From Desulfobacterales bacterium (GTDB lineage Bacteria > Desulfobacterota > Desulfobacteria > Desulfobacterales > Desulfobacteraceae): a stretch of DNA of 10,785 bases. Below, piece by piece: positions 5,510 through 10,785 of the stretch. Under the pieces are notes generated by a model. It was not told the origin of the DNA. It saw nothing but the letters and a program-made list of their open reading frames with translations, and did no database searches. A program made the position numbers and the translations under genes. The DNA is taken from positions 1-10,785 of the forward strand of contig JAKSBB010000776.1 of NCBI GenBank assembly GCA_022361315.1. The letters are read 5' to 3'. Position 1 is the stretch's first letter. Each line of letters begins with the position of its first letter.

Positions 5510-7237
5510 TTAGAAGTATACGGGGTTCCAGCACATGTTGTCGATCAATGCGTTAAGGCGTGCTTCGTTGTTTTCATGTTTGAAGCGTGAGAAGGGGCAG
5601 TCATCCTGGGTAACCCCGGCCTTGATGGCTTCCGCACCCACGCGTTTGGCAACGGCGATGGATACCTCTCTGAGCTGGTGCAGGGGCGGGCAGAGAATGC
5701 CGTCCTTGATGTCTTCTTCGCTGATAAATTCAGCCACGGCATGGGCGGCTGCAGAGAAGAACACGGGAAGCACTTCAGTGGCACCGGACGCCACTACCCC
5801 CAGGCCGACACCCGGGAATACAAATGCGTTGTTCATCTGGCCGATGCGGTAGGCCTTGCCGTTGTGCTCCACATCGGCAAAGGGAGAACCGGTGGCCACC
5901 AGGGCTTTTCCGTCAGTCCATTCGAATACATCCACGGGCAGCGCCTCGGTTTTGCTGGTGGGGTTACTCAGGGGAAGAATCACCGGGCGGTCCGTGTGTT
6001 CGGCAACCGCATCCACCACCTCACGGGTGAAGCAGCCGGGCTGTCCGGAGGTGCCGATAAGAACGGTAACTTTTTCGTTTTTCACGACGTTGAGCAGGGT
6101 ATTGTCTTCAGGACTCTTCAACCAGGTCAGGGAGGCCGGATCTTTGGCATACTTGATTTTGTACGGCTCCAGATCCCGGTCAGAGGTCACCACACCTCTG
6201 GAATCCAGGGTAAAGATTCTTGCAATGGCATCTTCTGCGCTCATCCCCTGTTCTTCCAGTTCGGTCTGGATCTGTTCGGCGATGCCCACACCACCTGCGC
6301 CGGCACCGTGCACCAGGTAAACCTGATCGGTCATGCTTTCTTTGGTCACCTTCATGGCGGCAATGATACCGGCCAGGGTGATGGAACCGGTACCCTGGAT
6401 GTCGTCGTTGAAGGATACCACTTCCTTGAGGTATTTATCACGGACAGTGAAGGCGGTTTGTTTAGAGAAGTCTTCCCACTGGCACAGGGCTTTGGGGAAT
6501 ACTTTCTTGAATGCGGTGACGAATTTTTCAATAAATTCGTAATAGGCATCACCGGTGAGGCGGCGTTCACGCCAGCCCAGATAGTTGGGGTCGTTCAGGA
6601 GGTCATCGTTGTCCGTGCCCACATCCAGGGAGATGGGCAGGCAATGCCAGGGAGCGATACCTGCACCCTGGGTGTAGAGCATCAGTTTACCCAGGCAGAT
6701 GGGGATGCCGCCGGCACCCTGGTCGCCGATACCGAGAATACCCTGGTTGTCCGTCACAACGGCCACCCGGATGTCCTGGTCGGTGTAATGGTGAAGAATG
6801 TGCTCGGCCTGGTCGATGTTCCCGGGATAAAAGTGGATACCGTTGGCCCGGCGGAACATGTTGGAGTACTGCTGGCAGGCCAGACCCACTGTGGGGGTGT
6901 AAATGATGGGCAGAAAACTGGTCACGTCAGACGCGATAACGGCGTGGGCCAGGACCACGTTTCTGTCGTAAAGGCTTCTTAGATAAATGAATTTTTCAAT
7001 ATCATTTTCTTTCTCTGAAAGAATTCTCAGGCTGGATTTGACCTGTTCGTCCAGGCTCTTCACCCGTGGGGGCAGGTATCCGTCCAGCTTGAGTTTACGT
7101 CTCTCATCCGTAGTAAAAGCGGTGCCTTTGCTGATATTATTGTAGCGAAGGATGTCAAACCCCCTCAGGTTGATCTGGACATCTTTGGTTTCGCCGTACT
7201 CACCGTACTCAAATTCGTAATGATTGATTTCCATCAT
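5510..7237 (-). CDS. maeA: NAD-type malic enzyme (malate oxidative decarboxylase)
   Basis: This enzyme converts malate to pyruvate and CO2 with NAD+, linking the TCA cycle to pyruvate. The 575 residues correspond to the large malic enzyme form like E. coli MaeA (565). Visible are YTPTVG with the catalytic Tyr (113-118), VTDNQGILGIGDQG (161-174), the catalytic Lys184 in GKLMLYT, metal ligands Glu255/Asp256 (WEDF) and Asp278/279 (FNDDIQGTG), the dinucleotide fold GAGAGGVG (311-318) with Asp345 in FTLDSRG suggesting NAD rather than NADP, and SNPTS and FPGVGLGV further on. There is no C-terminal phosphotransacetylase-like domain. Two adjacent ATGs exist (7237 and 7234); AGGGA at 7251-7247 fits the first with nine bases' spacing. 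It has its own promoter and terminator. In an anaerobe it could also run toward malate to fill the cycle; direction is inference. Confidence 0.96.
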   Translation of the reverse strand: MMEINHYEFEYGEYGETKDVQINLRGFDILRYNNISKGTAFTTDERRKLKLDGYLPPRVKSLDEQVKSSLRILSEKENDIEKFIYLRSLYDRNVVLAHAVIASDVTSFLPIIYTPTVGLACQQYSNMFRRANGIHFYPGNIDQAEHILHHYTDQDIRVAVVTDNQGILGIGDQGAGGIPICLGKLMLYTQGAGIAPWHCLPISLDVGTDNDDLLNDPNYLGWRERRLTGDAYYEFIEKFVTAFKKVFPKALCQWEDFSKQTAFTVRDKYLKEVVSFNDDIQGTGSITLAGIIAAMKVTKESMTDQVYLVHGAGAGGVGIAEQIQTELEEQGMSAEDAIARIFTLDSRGVVTSDRDLEPYKIKYAKDPASLTWLKSPEDNTLLNVVKNEKVTVLIGTSGQPGCFTREVVDAVAEHTDRPVILPLSNPTSKTEALPVDVFEWTDGKALVATGSPFADVEHNGKAYRIGQMNNAFVFPGVGLGVVASGATEVLPVFFSAAAHAVAEFISEEDIKDGILCPPLHQLREVSIAVAKRVGAEAIKAGVTQDDCPFSRFKHENNEARLNALIDNMCWNPVYF

Positions 7238-7297
7238 GACTTACAATCCCTAAAATATAAAATTAGACGCCAAAAAAAACAAAAAACAGCAAGACGG

Positions 7298-7306
7298 AGT
7301 ATAGCA
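7298..7306 (-). promoter_or_regulatory. Extended -10 promoter for malic enzyme gene
   Basis: The minus strand reads TGC-TATACT, an extended -10 element with 5 of 6 matches to TATAAT; no good -35 is seen 17 bases upstream. Transcription would start near 7291, leaving a leader of about 54 bases that is U-rich and contains the AGGGA ribosome binding site. An alternative pair TTCAAA/TATTAT (7413-7386) lies farther upstream. Confidence 0.45.
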
Positions 7307-7398
7307 TAAAAAGTGTGGAGGAAAAGGAAAAAAATGAATTAATTTCATTAGTTGAAGCTAATTTATTGTGGCCAAATGCTGTTTCATAATATGGAACA

Positions 7399-7419
7399 AG
7401 TCGGGTGTTTGAACCGACT
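7399..7419. repeat. Inverted repeat in A/T-rich intergenic region
   Basis: AGTCGG-N9-CCGACT is a perfect 6-bp dyad in the 273-bp gap between the receptor and malic enzyme genes. No T-run follows it on the minus strand, the direction of both flanking genes, so it is not a convincing terminator for the receptor gene. It overlaps the possible upstream promoter TTCAAA/TATTAT and could be an operator. No gene is seen in 7238-7510; further A/T-rich dyads such as ATTAG/CTAAT are present. Confidence 0.35.
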
Positions 7420-7510
7420 ATAATGCGATTTTTTCAAAAGGACAAGGGAAAAAGGAAAACGCTAAATATTAGTAAATAATGGGAAAAACGATGTTTTTTA
7501 TAAGTGATTG

Positions 7511-8944
7511 TTATTTTTCGGGTGGCAGCAGATCGCCGTATAATTCTTTTTCGCACACCGGGCAGATGCTGTGGGTAAAGTTCGCGTCCGAATGGTCGGA
7601 GATGTAAGTTTCAATCTGCTTCCAGTATCCGGAATCATCCCTGATTTTTTTACAGGCGGAGCAGATGGGTAAGAGTCCGCTGAGGGTGTTGACCTCTGCC
7701 AGGGCCTGTTCAAGTTCCCGGGTCCGTTCGGTTACGCGGTCTTCTAAAGTGGTATTGAGGTCTGTGAGTTCATCCCGGTATCGTTCCAACCGGGTCATAA
7801 AGCCGTTGAATCCCCTGGCCATCTGTCCGATTTCATCCTCGGCATCCATATCCATGCGTACAGACAAATCTCCTTTGCCCGCGGTGTCAAATCGTTCTGC
7901 CATGTGTGACAGGGGGCTGCCAAGACGATTGCCCAGCCAGTAGGTCAAGGGGATGAGCAGACAGAGTGCCAGAAGTGTCGCGCCGATGATAATATAGCGG
8001 ACGAGGGTCAGGGGGCGGTAAAATTCTTCAAGATAGCTGGAAGACGCAACGATCATGTCATATTCGGCCAGATAGTTGAAAATGACCAGTTTTTCACGGG
8101 CTCTGGATTCACCGGGATTTTGCCAGGGATAGATGATTCGGCCGTTTTTATCCCGGATCATCTGCCGGATAAAGTATCTGCCGTCGGAATCCTGTGAATC
8201 TGAGATGTCCACATAAGGCTGGGTCGGATGGATAATGGCGGTTCCCCTGCTGTCAATGACGTAAGAATACCCTGTATCTCCGAATTGAAGTCCCAGTACG
8301 CTGTTTGAGAAATCATCAGGCGAAATGAGATTTCTGAACTCATCCCTGTAGGATGAGGCCGAGATGATCCAGTCCCAGGGTTTAAAGTAGGTCATGTATA
8401 GGGCTTTAGGGCGCTTTTGCGAATCCCCGGGATTTTGCCAGTTGTACTCAATATACCCCGACCGTTCCTGGGTCTGACGCCGGATAAATGGATAACCGGA
8501 GAGGTTTTTCCCCATGAGGGCATGTTTGGGGTGAACCTGGATGATGCCCCGGGAATTGACACAGTAGATATAGCCCGTGTCGCCGATACTCTGGCTGAGC
8601 AGGATTTCCGCCGCCCGTTTTTTCGCCTCGGCTTCGGTAAGGTTGCCTTTCAACACATCCTGGTAGACACGGACCACAATTTCTTTATTCTTGTCGGCCA
8701 CTGCCCGCAGATGATTTCGGATGGACAGGTTGGCAGCGGTTTGAACCATGTTTAAAATGGACTTGGTGGAGTTATTCAGTTCACTTTCAATATGGCCCTC
8801 AATGGTTTGTTTGGTGAGATAATATAAAGTGATGGTGGAGACCAGAAGTACAGCCATAAACACCAGGGAACAGGAGAGTGCCAGCTTAGAACGAATGGGG
8901 GCGTTGGCAAAGGACATTGATATTCGTCGAACGAATCCTGTCAT
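7511..8944 (-). CDS. Membrane receptor: tandem Cache repeats, HAMP, coiled coil, CxxC tail
   Basis: The protein should sense a small molecule outside the cytoplasmic membrane. It has a basic N-terminus, a membrane helix (about 21-43), an extracytoplasmic region of about 270 residues, a second membrane helix (about 315-337), a HAMP domain (about 338-392), a coiled coil (about 385-420) and a 57-residue tail. The outer region holds two Cache units clearly related by duplication: GDTGYIYCVNSRG (121-133) and GDTGYSYVIDSRG (222-234), each followed by an HP, a WQNPG and a SSY-x3-EF segment. No histidine kinase, GGDEF, EAL, phosphatase or methyl-accepting signalling domain follows. The tail has Cys428-x2-Cys431 and Cys461-x2-Cys464, a probable zinc ribbon with the motif PICSACKKIRDD seen at the ends of many sensory proteins of this group; its function is not known to me. 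GGGAG lies 10 bases before the ATG. It follows acnA by 93 bp and a terminator. Confidence 0.85.
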   Translation of the reverse strand: MTGFVRRISMSFANAPIRSKLALSCSLVFMAVLLVSTITLYYLTKQTIEGHIESELNNSTKSILNMVQTAANLSIRNHLRAVADKNKEIVVRVYQDVLKGNLTEAEAKKRAAEILLSQSIGDTGYIYCVNSRGIIQVHPKHALMGKNLSGYPFIRRQTQERSGYIEYNWQNPGDSQKRPKALYMTYFKPWDWIISASSYRDEFRNLISPDDFSNSVLGLQFGDTGYSYVIDSRGTAIIHPTQPYVDISDSQDSDGRYFIRQMIRDKNGRIIYPWQNPGESRAREKLVIFNYLAEYDMIVASSSYLEEFYRPLTLVRYIIIGATLLALCLLIPLTYWLGNRLGSPLSHMAERFDTAGKGDLSVRMDMDAEDEIGQMARGFNGFMTRLERYRDELTDLNTTLEDRVTERTRELEQALAEVNTLSGLLPICSACKKIRDDSGYWKQIETYISDHSDANFTHSICPVCEKELYGDLLPPEK

Positions 8945-8959
8945 GGCTGCATGTCTCCC

Positions 8960-8996
8960 GGTTAAGAAAATGCCCTGCGTGTTAAACGCAGGGCAT
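8960..8996 (-). terminator. Rho-independent terminator after aconitase
   Basis: On the minus strand a perfect 11-bp stem ATGCCCTGCGT / ACGCAGGGCAT with a 5-base loop (8970-8996) is followed by TTTCTT. It lies about 40 bases after the aconitase stop and 25 bases before the receptor ATG, so it either separates the two genes or sits in the leader of the receptor mRNA. Confidence 0.85.
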
Positions 8997-9037
8997 CTGC
9001 TGTCGTGAATTCTGGTGAATCCGGACTATACTAAGGA

Positions 9038-10785
9038 TCAGGCGGATATCATCTGGCGCAGGACATAGTGAAGGATGCCCTGATTTTTGATGTAGTCCAC
9101 CTCAATATCCGTGTTCAGTTTGACAATGACTTCAAATTGGGTTTCTTTGCCGCCGGCATTGGCTGTAACCGTCACCAGGCCGTTGGGACTGATATCGTCC
9201 AGGCCGCTGATGTTAAAGGTTTCCTCTCCGGTGAGTCCCAGGCTGTCAAATGAGTCGCCTGATTTAAACACCAGGGGAAGTACCCCCATGCCCACCAGGT
9301 TGGACCGGTGTATCCGTTCAAAGGACTCTGTGATCACGGCCCGAACCCCCAGCAGGCAGGTGCCTTTTGCTGCCCAGTCTCTGGAAGATCCGGTACCGTA
9401 TTCTTTTCCGCCGAAGACCACAAGTTCTGTCTTTGAGGCGTTATAATTCTCCGAGGCGTCAAAGACATAGCCCGTATCCTTACCGGGTAAAAGCCGGGTA
9501 AATCCGCCGGTTTCCTCCACCAGTCTGTTTTTGATCCGGATGTTGGCGAATGTACCCCGCATCATCACTTCATGGTTTCCCCGTCTGGAACCGTAGGAGT
9601 TGAACTCCCAGGGTTTGACGCCGTTGTCCGTCAGGTAAATGCCTGCCGGGTAGTCCACGGGAATGGCGCCGGCAGGAGAAATATGATCGGTGGTGACCGA
9701 ATCCCCCAGCACCAGCAGCGGCCTTGCATCCTTAACATCTGCCAGTGCTTCCGTAGTCAGGCTGAAATCCGTGAAGAAGGGGGGCTTCCTGATATAGGTG
9801 GAGTCCGATTCAAAGGTGAAGGTGGTGCTCTCCTCCACCTTGAGGTCCTGCCAGAGTTTGTCTCCCTGAAAGATGTTGGCGTATTGTTCGGCAAAAAACC
9901 GTTTCTGGACGTAGGTTTCCACAAAATGATCCACCTCTTCGGCTTCCGGCCAGATATCTTTCATGAATACCGGGTTACCCTCAGGGTCTGTTCCCAGGGG
10001 TTCAGTTGAAAAATCGATATCAATACGACCGGCAATGGCATAAATCACCACGAGAATGGGAGAACACAGAAAGTTGCCTTTGACCTCCTGATGGATTCTG
10101 GCTTCAAAGTTTCTGTTGCCGGACAGCACGGAGGTCACATCCAGATCATTGGTCTTGATGGCCTCTTCAATGTACGGGTCCAGCGGACCGCTGTTTCCGA
10201 TACAGGTCATGCAGCCGAAGCCGGTGTTGTTGAATCCTAAGCTTTCAAAGTATTCCATGAGGCCGGACCCTTTGAGGTAGTCCAGTACCACCCTGGAGCC
10301 CGGGGAAAGGGAGGTTTTCACATACCAGGGAATGGAGAGTCCTTTTTCCACCGCCTTTTTGGCCACAAGTCCGGCACCGATCATGGTGTAGGGATTGGAG
10401 GTGTTGGTGCAGGAGGTGATGGCTGCAATGACCAGGGCGCCGTTGGTAAGGGCGGGACCACCATCATCCTGGCCCTCGGGTGCCGGGATCTGAATGTCCT
10501 TCCGGTTGGCCAGATCGTAGATCTCCGTGGTTTTCTCTTTAACCTGGGACAGGGGAATCCGGTCCTGGGGGCGGGTCGGTCCGGCCACAGAAGTTTCAAT
10601 GGCGGACAGGTCTACATCAATGGTTTTGGAGAAGGTCAGGGCCTGGTCGTGGGTGTTGAAGAATCCGCTGGTTTTGCAATAGGCTTCCACCAGTTCCGCC
10701 GTTTCTTCCCGGTTGGTCTTTCTCAGGTAGTCCAGGGTCTGGTCATCCACGGGGAAGAAGCCGGCCGTAGCACCGTATTCCGGGG
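9038..10785 (-). CDS. acnA: Aconitate hydratase A, 5' end beyond the window
   Basis: Aconitase isomerises citrate and isocitrate through cis-aconitate with a [4Fe-4S] cluster in the cytoplasm. The reading frame is open to the window edge: the first visible codons give PEYGATAGFFPVDD, an internal motif of the AcnA/IRP1 family, so the GTG at 10750 is an internal valine and not the start. About 581 C-terminal residues of an expected 890 are seen. Numbering from that valine, cluster ligands are Cys114 (SCTNTSNP), Cys180 and Cys183 (GFGCMTCIG); the spacings of 66 and 3 equal those of E. coli AcnA (435, 501, 504). Also visible are GPTRPQDR (58-65), SGNRNFEAR, YGTGSSRDWAAKG and a C-terminal ILHYVLRQM. 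The motif usually written GATCGFFP is GATAGFFP here; that Cys is not a cluster ligand. A strong terminator follows. Confidence 0.97.
   Translation of the reverse strand, partial: PEYGATAGFFPVDDQTLDYLRKTNREETAELVEAYCKTSGFFNTHDQALTFSKTIDVDLSAIETSVAGPTRPQDRIPLSQVKEKTTEIYDLANRKDIQIPAPEGQDDGGPALTNGALVIAAITSCTNTSNPYTMIGAGLVAKKAVEKGLSIPWYVKTSLSPGSRVVLDYLKGSGLMEYFESLGFNNTGFGCMTCIGNSGPLDPYIEEAIKTNDLDVTSVLSGNRNFEARIHQEVKGNFLCSPILVVIYAIAGRIDIDFSTEPLGTDPEGNPVFMKDIWPEAEEVDHFVETYVQKRFFAEQYANIFQGDKLWQDLKVEESTTFTFESDSTYIRKPPFFTDFSLTTEALADVKDARPLLVLGDSVTTDHISPAGAIPVDYPAGIYLTDNGVKPWEFNSYGSRRGNHEVMMRGTFANIRIKNRLVEETGGFTRLLPGKDTGYVFDASENYNASKTELVVFGGKEYGTGSSRDWAAKGTCLLGVRAVITESFERIHRSNLVGMGVLPLVFKSGDSFDSLGLTGEETFNISGLDDISPNGLVTVTANAGGKETQFEVIVKLNTDIEVDYIKNQGILHYVLRQMISA

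Noticed and set aside
5678..6982. A 434-codon open frame on the + strand opposite the malic enzyme gene
   Set aside because: It is fully antisense to an enzyme with all catalytic motifs; the translation matches no family and has the composition of a reverse-frame shadow in GC-rich third-position DNA.
7399..7434. Hairpin AGTCGG/CCGACT plus T6 as a + strand terminator
   Set aside because: The T-run is nine bases beyond the stem and no + strand gene lies upstream; both flanking genes are on the minus strand.
10748..10750. GTG at 10750 as start codon of a short aconitase
   Set aside because: The frame continues upstream with the family motif PEYGAT-x-GFFP to the window edge, so this codon is an internal valine.

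Overview
The window reads like a chromosome segment of an anaerobic, motile, probably sulfate-reducing member of the Desulfobacterota (Desulfobacter/Desulfobacula-like). Evidence: an aldehyde:ferredoxin oxidoreductase (AOR) family enzyme, a PAS-containing sigma-54 activator of the GAFT(D/H)A-loop type, a tandem-Cache receptor with the CSxCKKIRD...CPxC tail common in this group, and TCA-type enzymes (AcnA, malic enzyme) as expected where organic acids are oxidised. This assignment is inference from gene content; no marker gene fixes the taxon. There is no insertion sequence, phage gene, CRISPR array, tRNA or rRNA.

Layout. 1-153: non-coding, three short inverted repeats. 154-1509 (-): sigma-54 enhancer-binding regulator with a Cys-containing PAS domain. 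1510-1886: 377-bp divergent regulatory region with a GTCGCA/TGCGAC palindrome, an A/T-rich tract and GG-N10-GC elements. 1887-2261 (+): FlaG-family flagellar protein without flagellar neighbours. 2262-2376: convergent intergenic region with a good intrinsic terminator for the minus-strand operon. 2377-5372 (-): two-gene operon of an AOR-family tungsten/molybdopterin enzyme followed, with a one-base stop/start overlap, by a long class II aldolase-like protein. 5437-5472: very strong terminator of the malic enzyme gene. 5510-7237 (-): NAD-type malic enzyme. 7238-7510: A/T-rich intergenic region with an extended -10 promoter. 7511-8944 (-): membrane receptor with duplicated Cache domain and HAMP but no kinase, cyclase or chemotaxis signalling domain. 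8970-8996: terminator. 9038-10785 (-): aconitase A, 5' end outside the window.

How the genes work together. AcnA and malic enzyme are central-carbon enzymes, each followed by its own terminator, so they look like separately expressed housekeeping genes that happen to be close. The AOR-aldolase pair is the most specific functional unit: the overlap implies coupled translation, and the chemistry suggests that an aldehyde released (or consumed) by the aldolase is oxidised by the tungsten enzyme with electrons passing to ferredoxin. The sigma-54 activator and flaG diverge from one intergenic region that holds plausible activator sites upstream of a -24/-12-like element, so flaG, or a gene left of the window, may be its target.

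Nothing here is clearly a new defence or mobile system. The points most worth attention are the aldolase with its Cys/His-rich insert beside the metal site, the receptor with no classical output domain, the probable leaderless AOR transcript, and the GTCGCAT motifs on both sides of the regulator gene.
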